Of a stretch of DNA of 64,000 nt, positions 34,293-45,188 are shown one piece after another (positions within the stretch are counted from its first letter, which is position 1; each line of letters starts with the position of its first letter). The notes under the pieces were generated by a model, which worked only from the letters and a program-made list of their open reading frames with translations, was not told the DNA's origin and ran no database searches. A program made the translations under genes and the position numbers. The stretch is from Smallanthus sonchifolius. Lineage: Eukaryota; Streptophyta; Magnoliopsida; Asterales; Asteraceae. Location of the stretch: NCBI GenBank assembly GCA_023525975.1, contig CM042020.1:111213207-111277206 (forward strand). Reading direction: 5' to 3'.

Positions 34293-36868
34293 ATGTCGAT
34301 CACTGGCTTCGACCTCTCGTTCCGGCGTCTCTGCGCTCCATACATTCCTCCTAGGTTTGAATTTCCCTCTCAATCTCGCCGGAAAATTGAATATGGCTGC
34401 ACCTGCACCTGCACCTGCACCGCCGTTAGACCTGTCCTTTGTTCAACGTCATCATCCTCGACCACCGTTTCGGATTCAAGTAAATTAAAACTCACTTTTT
34501 AGTTATCACTTACTTTATGATATTTACTTCTCTCTGTTAATATTTTGTTAGAGTTTGTGGTTATCATTTTATTTGATTTCTATTTGAAATTGTGCCTATT
34601 TTATTCTGTTATTTGATGGCATGAGTTGAATATAGCCTCATTGTGAACAATAACTCATGAATTTTGGTTCCTAGCATGACAAAAATGATAATGAATAGCA
34701 CAACTGTTTGGGTTTATTATAGCAATTTGATAAACCCTAAAAACTATAGATGAATGTTCATTTCAGGCTGTAAGGGGTTTTCTTTTTCTTCTAAATTATG
34801 AATTTTATATGTAATGCAGATGAGAATCATGTTAGCACTTCATATAGCAGGAGATTGATGACTTTTATGGTCACATTTCTTTTGCCTCTGCCTAAATTAA
34901 TGCAACATTCTTGTGCCAATGCTAATGCTGCAGAGTAAGTGTATGGCTAGATTCGTGTTTCAAAATGTTAATTGATAAGCTTACAGCAGTTTCTTTTATT
35001 CGGTAATAACGTAGGCTATAACTATTGAATGAAATGTTTTTCAACAAGTTTAACAAGATTAATGTTTGCTGTCAGTGATCTAGTCTTGTTACAGGGAGAG
35101 ATAAGAAAAGTATTGTCCAAGAGTAAGTCTGCTGGTGTTCTTCGCTTGGTTTTTCATGATGCAGGAACGTATGAAATGGATGATGATTCAGGTAATATTA
35201 TTGTTATTAGGAAATTGAAATTCTTTAAGTAATGGCTTGATTCTGATTATATCCATCTACTATTATTTCAGGTGGCATGAATGGCTCCGTATCTTTTGAA
35301 CTTGATAGACCTGAAAATAAAGGTCTTAAGAAACCATTGAAGGTTAATTTCGCTTTCACATGTTGTCAAATTTTGATCTTATGAACGCATGCATTTTTTA
35401 TAAGTTTTCAATTGCAACTTACTTTATTGTTTAGATTCTGGTGGAAGCTAAAAAGATAGTGGATGAGAAACAGCCAGGTTATAATAATCTTTGGAACTAT
35501 AGCTTCCTTTCATCATTATCATGCAGCATTTACTGTTAGTAGCATAATGTTTATATTTTTGGGATTTTTTTGCTCTACATTTACAGTGTCAATGGCTGAT
35601 ATGATTGCTGTGGCTGGAGCCGAAGCTGTCTCTTTATGTGGAGGTCCAAAAATCCCCGTTCGATTAGGCAGATTAGACTCGATGTAAGGGACTAATTTTT
35701 CTCACAAGTTTTATAAAATAAGGTGAGATAGGTGTGCTGTGTGTCATCTAAGACAACAAGATTCAGATTATTGTTATAATGTTGTCTGTTTCCTTGTAGA
35801 TTACCTGATCCTGAGGGAAGACTTCCAGAAGAAACATTAGATGCCCTTGGATTGAAACAGAGTTTTCAACGAAAAGGTTTTTCGTAAGTGAATATGAGAA
35901 TATCTTGACCATGTTTGACTAAAACTTTAAGTTCTCTATTTGACTAAAATATGAAACTTTTTGGCAGAACACAAGAACTTGTAGCATTATCTGGTGCACA
36001 TACTCTTGGAAGTAAAGGTTTTGGAAATCCAGTTATTTTTGATAATGCATACTACAAAGTACTGTTGGAGAAGCCATGGCTATCTTCAGGTTTGTCACAT
36101 GCTTTTGGCTTGACAACAATATTACCATTTTCTTAAGCCAACACATATTGTAAACCTTACATTTTTTTTCTAATTTTTTATGAACAGCTGGAATGACAAG
36201 TATGGTCGGTCTTCCTTCAGATCGTGCTCTAGTTGAGGACGATGAATGCTTAAGGTACAAATTACACTATCAATCTCAAATTCAAGAATTTTATTAGTGT
36301 TTTAATAGTAACAACCATGTTAAACTGCTTGTATTAATCGAGATTGTAAACCAGTTAATTTAGATGATCAGAGTATCAGACCATGAAATCGTCTGAATCA
36401 AACTAGTCTATCAGTTTTTAATTGGGTAGAATTAATGTAGCATACAACTAGTTATATTAGATTTTGTTTAGTCTTTTAAAAGGTTTTTAAATTTTTTTAT
36501 CAGTTGCCTGATTCTAATTGCTAATTATATTAGGGTTTTTTTTTTATTAAATTTGGGGAGGACTATTAATTTTTCATGACAATTGTATATAATTTTTTTT
36601 ATTAGTACACAATCTTTGTCTCGGTGCCTAGGCGACACGCGATCCCTTTGTGCCTTGCGCCTTTACAGTGACTAGTCCTATTGTGTTTAGAAATTTTGAA
36701 GATGAAAATATGGTTTGGTAAATAAAACGAAGCGAATCGCTTACACTCTTTAGCATTCTCAGGTGGATCTCAAAGTATGCTGATGATCAAGATTTGTTCT
36801 TTGAAGATTTCAAGAATGCTTATATCAAACTTGTAAATTCTGGTGCAAAATGGAGAAGGGATTCATAG
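34293..36868 (+). CDS. APX6: Ascorbate peroxidase-related heme peroxidase (APX6/APx-R)
   Basis: Ten exons join in frame to 335 codons: 34293-34479, 34820-34934, 35076-35191, 35272-35342, 35435-35477, 35587-35683, 35800-35883, 35968-36089, 36188-36254, 36763-36868. All introns are GT-AG. The N-terminal about 95 residues are Ser/Thr/Arg-rich and fit a plastid transit sequence, with a hydrophobic MTFMVTFLLPLPKLM stretch. The peroxidase core shows RLVFHDAGT (Arg124, Phe127, distal His128), LSGAHTLG (proximal His249) and IFDN (Asp263), and it ends YIKLVNSGAKWRR. Classical APX has Trp where Phe127 stands and a proximal Trp between His and Asp; the segment here, GSKGFGNP, lacks it. This is the pattern of the APX-related clade (Arabidopsis At4g32320), which has been linked to redox control in seeds and plastids. 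Ascorbate as substrate is not assured. The gene appears intact. Confidence 0.9.
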
Positions 36869-37550
36869 TGTTCCTATTTTATATATTTTGTCAATACTGA
36901 AAGATGTTTTTAACAACTATATCAATATTATTTTGGGACTCTTCTTGCGTGTTTTTTTGGCAAATTTTCTACATTTTGTATGTAATAATTGCCTTACTAG
37001 TGTTTAATAAAGTGTAGAATGTGACATGCCTATCCTTTTATCAGGCGATTAGTGAAAAAGCAGATGTTTATTGAGTCAATTTTAGGGTTATTTGAATTTG
37101 AAAATTTTGAAACTGAATTCGAATTCGGATTGATTCGAATAAAGTGAGTTATTAGAAAAAATTAAAAAATATGTAAAAATAAATTAAAATATATGTATTT
37201 TTTATTTAAAAAAATATAAATTATATAACTAGAATTCAAATATCTGAGACGGTTAAGTTCGAAATTCATGGGTTAGAATTCAAATAACCGGTTTGGTTCA
37301 AATTCAGTTTGGATAAGAACCTGATTTTAATATTCGAAACAAAAAATCGGATTTTTCAAGACCAAGAATTCGTGGTTGAGGACCCCAGTTACAACATTTT
37401 AAAACATAAAAAAGACATTTTGAAAGTTGTTTATAATATTGCAATACTTTAATAAACATGTCCGTATAAAATGGTAGTCAGTCGCGTCTGGGAACGGAGG
37501 ACGGCGGCGGTCAGTCGTTATTTTATTGAATTATCACTTGCATGATTTGA
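36869..37550 (+). other. 3' flank of APX6 and AT-rich intergenic DNA
   Basis: AATAAA at about 37006-37011 is a likely polyadenylation signal. 37090-37400 carries GAATTCGAATTCGG and GGTTCAAATTCAG words on both strands and may be a decayed foldback repeat. No gene seen. Confidence 0.4.
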
Positions 37551-37553
37551 TTA

Positions 37554-37906
37554 GGGTGTTGGGGGCGCCAAGCTCGATCACAATCGAGTAAGCAAAACCT
37601 CAATCGAGTAAATGGGTACACCGCCCCCATTAACTCGAGTTCATCTGGGTAGGGGTGTCCGAGTAAGTTGGCCGAGTTAGTTTACTCGGATGAAGCCACC
37701 CTCTCTCTACTCTTTCTCTAGTGGACCCCACCACTTCTACTCACACCTTTTCTATTTATTTATTTTTTATTTTTTTAAAAGTGGGTGAGTAAATGAGTAA
37801 GTGTTTCCAATGAAATCTGGGTAAATGAGTAATTTTGATGTGGCAAAATTCTATTGAACAGTTTTGATGAGTAAATGAGTAAATGGGTTAATGGCCCCCA
37901 ACACCC
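37554..37906. mobile_element. PIF/Harbinger-type MITE, TTA TSD
   Basis: The ends GGGTGTTGGGGGC and GCCCCCAACACCC are inverted, and both sides carry TTA (37551-37553, 37907-37909). The inside has repeated GAGTAAATGAGTAAATG and CTCGAGTT / CTCGGATG words. It is 353 bp, non-coding. Confidence 0.8.
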
Positions 37907-37909
37907 TTA

Positions 37910-38810
37910 GTAAAGTGTGACATCTCTATTACTTGTTTGTTATATGTGTGTAGCCTTTTGGCAATGAGATGAACCTCATCAGTGTATCTAGTGAATACGT
38001 GGTATTCCAAGTGAGATGTGTGTTGTAGTGAGTTATTTAAACATAATGTGGTAGGAACTTGTAATGTCATGAATTTTAAGATGTGTCTTTAAGTAGCCAC
38101 ATTCGCAAATACTCGAGAGGCACCTGTAACGTCGACAAACAGAAAAGGGGAAGAAGGAAAACCCAAGATTTTGATGATTTTTTGCAAGAAGCTTTAATGC
38201 AGAACACAAGCTTTGTGGAGAACATAAAGAGGGAAGATATAAAGTAAGGAGGAGATGATTTTGAAAAAGGAAAGTAAAACAAATTTGTTAGGGAGTTAAT
38301 TTCATTTTTCAACATTAAAAGTTTCACATACCCCTTTTAATTGATCAAAACTTACAAAGTAAACCTTTACGTTTGATTTGAAATTTTAATAACCCTAAAG
38401 TATTAAATTAGGTATTTAGAGAAGTTGTTTTAATAGTTTTATTGTGATTAGAAGTGTTTCAATTCTCAACTGTTAGAAGTACGGGGAATTATAGGAGTTT
38501 AACATGAACTTTATTTTTTATCGATGTTGGAAATTACTAAAATCAACACTAAATTTAAGAAGTTGAATAATATAACTCATTTTAATTACATATCTCATGA
38601 AAAACAAGCAAAAACAGTCGAGGCAGGCATTTTCTTTTTAGTAATTAGCCTAATGAATTATCATTATTTGGCCCATTATGACCGTCCATTTTTGGCATAT
38701 TTGACTCATTTTGACCCGTTCATTTTTGACATATTTGACCTGTTTTGACTTGTCCATTTTTTCCACCCGCTGACAAAACATCATGAATCCGCCACTGCCA
38801 CCATGTATAA
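37910..38810. other. Intergenic DNA with TTTGACCCGTT-type repeat words
   Basis: 38670-38790 repeats CATTTTTGACATATTTGAC twice with small changes and contains TTTTGACCCGTTC, like the short hAT-type repeats of the LRR gene introns. No gene seen. Confidence 0.4.
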
Positions 38811-39371
38811 TCCCGTATTTCGAAAGCGATAGAACGAGCACGGGATTTACATAAAATTAAGGAAAAGGAAGCAAGATGGACCGGGCCTTAGGTCTGGTCG
38901 CTAGGAGGGCCGAGCTGGGGGTGAGGATGGGCCTTAATACCCTAACCCTCCATTAAATAGCTCATTTTCTTACTTCATCTTCCTCATCATTATAGAGAGA
39001 GAAACTACCTAGAGAGAGAGTGTCGGTTCTGACCGGAGATCGGCCCCTACTGCTTCTCCATCAATTGCTTGAAGTTTCTCTGAAGAATCAAGCCCAACCA
39101 GGCATCAAAACCCGTCCAAATCTGAGTTTTATGTTGAAATGAGTTTTTAGGGTTTTAACGAGTTTTCTTCAAAAAGATCGGATTTTTACGTGTGTTTATG
39201 CTTAAAAACCATGAATCTAGTGGCATGGTTAAGATTGGATCAGTTTGGACGTAAAAAGTTGGGATTTTAGATCAAAAACGAAGAATCTAGCCAAGAACAG
39301 TTGAATCGTCCGAAAACTCAATGAATGGTCTGAAAACTATGAAGTGTACGAAAAGTATTTCGGGCACAGTG

Positions 39372-39545
39372 AGATTTCAGACAAAATATTTTGGACGAAA
39401 TAAATTTCGGATGAAAGACATTTCGGGCGAAATGGTTTTCGGACAAAACTTTTCGACCAAAATAGATTTCGACCGAAAAAGATTTCGGTTGAAAAGAGAT
39501 TCCGGGCAGTTGATTTTTCGACCAAGGAGATTTCGGACAAATTGT
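39372..39545. repeat. ~16-bp degenerate tandem repeat with a TTTCGGnnGAAA palindromic core
   Basis: About ten units such as ATTTCGGATGAAAGAC, ATTTCGGGCGAAATGG, TTTTCGACCAAAATAG and ATTTCGACCGAAAAAG follow each other. Each unit is nearly self-complementary, so the array can fold into many small hairpins and gives open frames on both strands (39318-39569), which are artefacts. Confidence 0.75.
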
Positions 39546-40179
39546 TTTGTTATATCTAGAAGTTAACACGTGTCATTTATGACCGCTCGAACAGATCGCC
39601 TAGTACCTCGTTGAGCCTCACATTTAGGAAGAGTTAACAAAGAAAGTCAGGTGAGTTCTGATCCCCTTTTTACCTGCTTTAGGGGTGGTGTGCATACTTA
39701 GTGTAAAGTGTTATTATATATTTATATTGATAGACAAAGGAATGTTATGTTTTAGTGAAATGTTTAAAAGAGGCAAACGTACGACTTATGTAAAGTATAG
39801 CTGTATTTTTTGCAAGCGTTTACTATATTTTCATATACATAAACAAAGGCATGATACATGTGTAAAGTATGTTTTCAGTAAAGCAAAGATATCTTATGGC
39901 AAGCGTTTACTATATTTTATATAAATAAACAAAGGCATATTATATGTTAAGTTTGAAACAAGTTAAAGAAAGTTTTATGAAAAGAAAGTGAGCAGTTTTC
40001 CTTTGAGAATGTGGAACAACTTGTTAAGGTCCTCTGGGGACAGATGTTACTTGTACAAGATGTCAGATATGGGTTAAGCCCATTAGTAAGAACCTTGGGG
40101 TTCGCTAACGGTTGTACAACTGGGATGGGTGACGGCGGTTGCTCGGGAGGTCCACGCAACCTCCCCTTAGAGTTAAGCG

Positions 40180-40380
40180 GTATTATCGATTCATGGCCGT
40201 TAGCCATGGGGGCATTGACCAGGTACTCATCGGTTCATGGACGTTATCCATGAGGGCGGTACGGTAGTGATAAGGGAATTGACGGATAAGTGGTATTGTC
40301 GGTTCACGGCCGTTGGCCATGGATGCATTGACTAGGTACTTGTCGGTTCATGGACGTGAGCCATGTGGGCAGTACAGTAA
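40180..40380 (+). repeat. Repeats of CGGTTCATGGACGT...CCATG units in the LTR-like element
   Basis: The pair CATGGCCGTTAGCCATGG...GCATTGACCAGGTACT and CATGGACGTTATCCATGAGGGC...GGTA recurs after about 110 bases (40188-40262 and 40298-40373). Each half is an imperfect palindrome around CCATG. Two copies. Confidence 0.65.
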
Positions 40381-41111
40381 AGACGGTTATCACATGAATG
40401 TTTTAAATTGTTTTTTTGAAAGGTAAAGTATGTAAAGTGTTGCCTTAATGGTAGTATGTATGTATTAGCAAATCTTTTGAATAATTGATTTAAAGTAAAC
40501 GTTAGAACTCACTCAGCGTTGCTGATCTTTAGTATGCACATCAGTTGAGTGTAGGTGGTTATAGATGGATGTGGATGTGGATGCTTGGCTTGGCGCAAAG
40601 AGTTACCCGAAGAGCAGTGTCTGGCATCCCGTTTATGTTTCTTTTGATTATGTTGCTAAGACAAGTTTTAGTTTGTAACTGACAAGTGTGCTTTAGACAT
40701 GTTTTGTATTTCCGCTGCGTATGCTAAAGTTCAAATCTTTTCCGCTGCTATGTGTTGAGTGTTTTACGTTTTTGTGCTATGTGTTGATGAGTAAATCCAA
40801 TAAATGAGGCCTCCCGGGTTTGGGGCCTTACACACCAGCGTAAGCCGACTTGTTTAAGCGTATACTTCAGTGAGGTTTAAGGCCTCATCTAGTAAGGGGA
40901 AGGGTCATTCTTGACCAGTGGCATTAGATCTTCTTGACATTGAAGACGACTTGGTATATAATGTTTTTATGGACATTTTGTTTATGTTTCATTTTAGACA
41001 TTTGTTTGGTTTGATATTTTATAGTAAGACTTTCGTTGTGTGTTTGGTTTTCAACTATGGTTTCTTGTTTAATTCCAATAAAGTCACGTGCCCGGATTTT
41101 GGGGTGTGACA

Positions 41112-41276
41112 GATTACAACGATGCGTCTAAACTTGTTACAATGGTGTGTCTAAACTAATTACAACGGTATGTTTAACTAATATAATGATGTATTTGAAA
41201 TTCCATTTTCCGATGTATAAATGAACTGTGTAATTATAATGGTGCATCTAACTCATTACAATGGTACGTCTATAAA
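41112..41276 (+). repeat. Short ~23-bp degenerate tandem repeat
   Basis: Units such as TTACAATGGTGTGTCTAAACT, TTACAACGGTATGTTTAACTA and TTATAATGGTGCATCTAACTC follow directly after the LTR terminus. About six copies with one gap. Confidence 0.6.
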
Positions 41277-42020
41277 CACTTTTAATTAAATGAATGCAAA
41301 TACCCTCACCCTATAGCTCACGTACATGAGTCGCTTCCTAAATTCTTCATACATTTCGCATATTAAAAACCCTTTTTATTGTAACCAATGCCTATACATA
41401 TGTATATATTATTTAAGGTAAATTTGGAGATCCCCGTACACGACACACCCTTAAGAATGAGCATAATTTTTTTATAAGTTACATATCGTATTGGATCATA
41501 AAAATTAACAAAAAAATAATTTTATAAAACCTTTCAAATTATAACTAGATATTTTCCATTGAATTGTCAAGATATTTAAGACTTGTATAAAGATTAAAAA
41601 AAATCATAAATAAAGCATGAATTGTAGACTCCTTTACAAGGGAAAGTTGTGTTCATTATTTAAAATTTGGATCTTCTTTTAACACTTGAAGGGTCTTCCT
41701 TCATGGAAATTGGTCGACAAAATATTCTGTTTCTTTTCGTGTGGATTTTGATGGGCCATGAAAGGGTTCACATGAAGCAAAAACAGAAGGGCACATGTCC
41801 TGCATGATGTAAAGGACTTATATTTATGAGTTCATAAAAAGCTTTCTTGCTTTGGTAAGATTTGGCCCGGTTTGTTTTCCTACCCTACCTATTTCACATT
41901 GTCTTTCCCATGAAGGACTTCCTAAAGGTGTTTGTTTCTTAGGTCTCCACCACAAATAAATTTATGTATTTCTATTTTAGTTTTTACAAAAATTATATTG
42001 TTAGGATACCTATTTTACTC
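41277..42020. other. Intergenic AT-rich DNA
   Basis: Nothing recognised between the tandem repeat and the TTA-flanked element cluster at 42024. Confidence 0.4.
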
Positions 42021-42293
42021 TTAGAGTGCGTTTGGTTCGTGGAATATTTTTGAAAGAATTGAAATTTTAAGAAATTGGATTTGGAATTGTAATTTGTCCA
42101 AAAGATTTAAAATTTAAAGGAATTTGAATTCCTAATCTATTTGAGTGACAAAACAATCATATAAAGGAATTGGAATCTATCGCCTTGACTGCCACCTACC
42201 GAATATCGTCGCCCTCGCCACTGACCACTCTCCCCACCGACCACCCCCCACCGTCACCGCCACAACCGACCACCCCCATCACCGGCTCCGCCG

Positions 42294-44304
42294 TGAAACA
42301 CCCTACTTATCTCTTTATTTTATCAGGGTATTTTATTGCGGAAAACTGGTCCCAAATTATCAAAACCTTGCCATTAAATGGCTAAGGTGTGTTTTCATTT
42401 ATAATAATATTGTTTTACAAAAGTATAATATAATTACATCATCCTATATAGGGATTTTCCAACTCCGAGCAGCCACGTCCTCATGAAACTTCATTCCATT
42501 TGCTTCTTCCCTGCAGTGTTTGGAAAACGTTCTTGAATTAGCTTTCGCTAAGTAAGTACACTGCATCTTTTTATTCTATTATGAACCCTTTAGGTTCTTA
42601 TTATTATTCACATTTTCTCGAGCTCTCGGCGCCCCTGTGACCATCTTCGGACGTACCTCCGATCACAATATTTGTATATTTTATGGGTGTGCTAACCCCC
42701 TCACAACCATCTTAGGTCGTACCCCTCGCATTTGTCACAAAGACTCATTCATTCCACAGCCTCGTAGGCTTGGAATCTTTTACTCTTTCAACCCCGTAGG
42801 CCTAGAGTTTTCTTTAGTTCTCTTATTTATTATTTATTGAGATCTACCTTACAGGCCGGGTATCTCATTTCATTTGGGATCTTGAGTATCTTTGACTTAT
42901 AGCCTCCCAAATGTATCAAGCATTTATTTCATTTCACGTATATGCTTGATTTATTTTCCCCAACCAGTCCTTACCTTAAAACTTCATAACGGTTTCTCCA
43001 CAATATATTAAAAGGGTTTATAAATAGGAAGTACCAGGGGCGTATCCACCACCCTTTTAACACTTCGTGAGTACTCCGTTATTCCATTTTAGGGTTTAGA
43101 TTCGTTCCATCATACTCATTCATGTTTGCACATATCATCGCGCATTCACGTATTCATCATGCATTTCACATATTCATGCTCATCATGTATTCATATTCAT
43201 CATGCATGATATACTTTCATCATATATTCATATTCGTTATATATTCTAAGCTGGGGTGATTATCCTTCCAGAGTAGTACCTAAAACACAGATGTTCTCAG
43301 GAAAGAGTGACGGGTCTAGGAGAGATTTATACACCACTCTTTCCTTAGACAGAACATTCCGTTTGTCAGATAGCTACATACCGGTCGGAATTTCTCCTGT
43401 ACGTCTACTATATTTTTATTTCTATCTTTGTCTATACCCATAAACATTCATAATGGTTTCATCATGAAGTATCAAAGAGATTTATATATAGGAAGTACCA
43501 GTGGCGTATCCACCACCTCTTGGATACGTCGTGATTACTCCATTATTCTTGTTTAGTGTCTAGACTAACCTTTCATTTCCCCGCACCCTCGTCATATCAC
43601 ATAGCACATATTTTTTAAACACGTATTTCACATAATCGTGTCTAGGGTACGGGTCCAATGTACTTACTTTATCCTTGGATAGTTCCTAAGTTCGTTCCTC
43701 ACTTAAACGTTTCTCCGAACTCGAACCGTACTCGTAGCGTACCGCACTCGCACTTGAACGTACCGCACCGGGTCCCTTGCTCTTTCACAATTTCGTGTGT
43801 GAAGTGGTGTTGATGGTTTTGTGTTTTCAAATGAACAGCCAACACCATCTGTTTATAGGCTGAGTTAGGACCCACGTCGAACCATTATCCCTGGCGATGT
43901 CGGTCCGACATCCAAGTGAGGCGGCTTATCGGCTTGGCGAGCACATAGCGGACCGCTATGTGTATGGATGTCGGTCCGCTATCAAGACACGTGCAAGAAA
44001 TTAGGGCTGAGTCATCGGACACGTGTTAGTACCAGAAATTGCGGTGCAATAGCGGTCATCGGACCGTTATCCAACTGATGTCGGTCCGATATCTGACCCT
44101 TGGTTCACTTCGGACTGTTGGGAAGGATGATGTCGGTTCGACGTCCATCCATATTTCATAATTTTCATTTTTAGTCCCTGAACTTTAATTCCAACATATT
44201 CTAACCCTTCTACTTAAATAAAAGGTCATTTTAACCCCTTGGGTTTCATCAAATGACTATTTTAGTCCTTTAACTTGTATTTCCTCGGAAATTGGGGTGT
44301 TACA
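42294..44304. mobile_element. Solo LTR, 2,011 bp, 5-bp TSD
   Basis: Starts TGAAACACCCT and ends TTGGGGTGTTACA. CGCCG is duplicated at 42289-42293 and 44305-44309. The host sequence is continuous when the element is removed. No coding region. Inside are a direct repeat GGAAGTACCAGNGGCGTATCC (43028 and 43490 regions) and a cluster of CGGWCCG palindromes (43890-44130). A TATA-like CTATAAACAG read on the minus strand (about 43853) hints at minus orientation, but this is unsure. Confidence 0.85.
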
Positions 44305-44339
44305 CGCCGCAACCGACCACCCCCACCACCGGCGACCAC

Positions 44340-44602
44340 CCCTATTTAAATATTGCTACGAGTTTTGGGTTGGCAAAATTTTTTTCAAGGCTTGGCGTTG
44401 GGATATTGTCGGATTTAGTGGCCAAGAGGTACGGGAAGCAGGGAGACTATGGACATTATGGGTGGTGCAGATAATTGGTTGGTTGTTGGGAAATATTGGG
44501 TGTTTGAGTGGGCCGGTTACTATGATGCTTGTGTTCTCTGTTTTTGTTCAAGCTGTTTGTGGTCTTACGTTCGGTGTCGTTCCCTTTGTTTCCCGTAAGA
44601 AT
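44340..44602 (+). pseudogene. Captured fragment of an NRT2-type nitrate transporter gene
   Basis: One frame reads ATSFGLAKFFSRLGVGILSD and VAKRYGKQG; after a frame change at about 44437 the next reads RLWTLWVVQIIGW and VFSVFVQAVCGLTFGVVPFV. This order, with (A/G)(C/A)GLTFGVVPFVSR, is specific for the NRT2 high-affinity nitrate transporters (MFS, NNP family), where it covers roughly two membrane spans in the second half of the protein. The match ends at GTTTCCCGTAAGAATG, which looks like an exon end with a splice donor. About 85 of some 500 codons are present. It cannot work as a transporter. It lies between the GC-rich arms of an inverted-repeat element, as in Pack-type transposons. Confidence 0.8.
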
Positions 44603-44705
44603 GTCTAACACAATTCATAATTGAAAATCTTGATTTTGTTGACTTTCAACCTTCAAGTGACGGTGGTGGTGGTCGGTGGCGGTGATGGTCGGGGCGGCGT
44701 TTGGC

Positions 44706-44724
44706 GGGGGGGGGGGGGGGGGGG
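44706..44724 (+). repeat. Uninterrupted run of 19 G in the GC-rich arm
   Basis: The run sits in GGTGGTCGGCGG-type low-complexity DNA. It can form G-quadruplexes, and the exact length may be a sequencing estimate. Confidence 0.8.
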
Positions 44725-45188
44725 TGGCGGTGGTCGGCGGGAGCAGCGACGGTCGGGGGTGGGGGTCAACGGAGGCGGCGGTTGGTGGAGATGCTGGGCG
44801 ACGACCATTAGGTGGTCGGGTGGCGACGATAGGGATCGGGGTCGGGGTCAAAAGTCATCGACAGAGGGGTGGGGGTTGCGGATGCGACAACGGTGAGTGG
44901 CCAGATTTTCCATTTCCTTTTGGTGAATTCCTTCACAATTTGGAAGGAATTTGAAATCCTTTATTTGAAGGAAGTTGAGGGAATTAATTCCAATTACAAT
45001 TCTTGTCTCAACTAAACACGTTAAGGATGGAATTCAGATTCTAATTCTATTGAATTTCCATGAATTCCTGCTAACCAAACGGATCCTTAGGGTGCGTTTA
45101 GTACGCCGGAATTCAATAAAATTGGAATCTGAATTCCATTTGTCAATGCGTTTGGTTTGCAGAATTTGTTGGAATTGGAATCTAAATT

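Larger units (their letters stand above)
38816..41111 (+). mobile_element. LTR-like element ending GGGGTGTGACA, left border uncertain
   Basis: The right end CGGATTTTGGGGTGTGACA (41093-41111) and the motif GTCAGGTGAGTTCTGATCCCC at 39647-39667 place it with the other long LTRs. A TTAAATAGC TATA-like site (about 38953) precedes a CTTCATCTTCCTCATC leader. The chosen left end TGTATAATCCCG (38816) lacks a matching TSD (CACCA against GATTA), so the start is a guess. Two internal repeat arrays are listed separately. No gag or pol. Confidence 0.55.
42024..45086. mobile_element. PIF/Harbinger-like inverted-repeat element A carrying an NRT2 gene fragment
   Basis: TTA flanks both sides (42021-42023, 45087-45089). 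The left end GAGTGCGTTTGGTTCGTGGA and the inverse of the right end (GGATCCGTTTGGTTAGCAGG) are related. GC-rich CACCGACCACC / GGTGGTCGGTGG arms (42182-42293 and 44650-44890) surround a host gene fragment (44340-44602). A solo LTR (42294-44304) interrupts the left arm. Family assignment rests on TTA and the GNGTGCGTTTGG ends only. The left end matches the right end of element B (51664) even better, so A and B may have arisen as one composite. Confidence 0.6.

Noticed and set aside
39318..39569. Open frames on both strands across the TTTCGG repeat
   Set aside because: The near-palindromic 16-bp units make similar peptides on both strands; no homology.
38816..41116. Calling the element at 38.8-41.1 kb a TSD-proven solo LTR
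   Set aside because: The right border is good, but CACCA and GATTA at the two sides do not match, so the left border stays uncertain.
44615..44954. Gly-rich and Pro-rich open frames around the G run
   Set aside because: Low-complexity arm DNA; both strands are open only because of composition.
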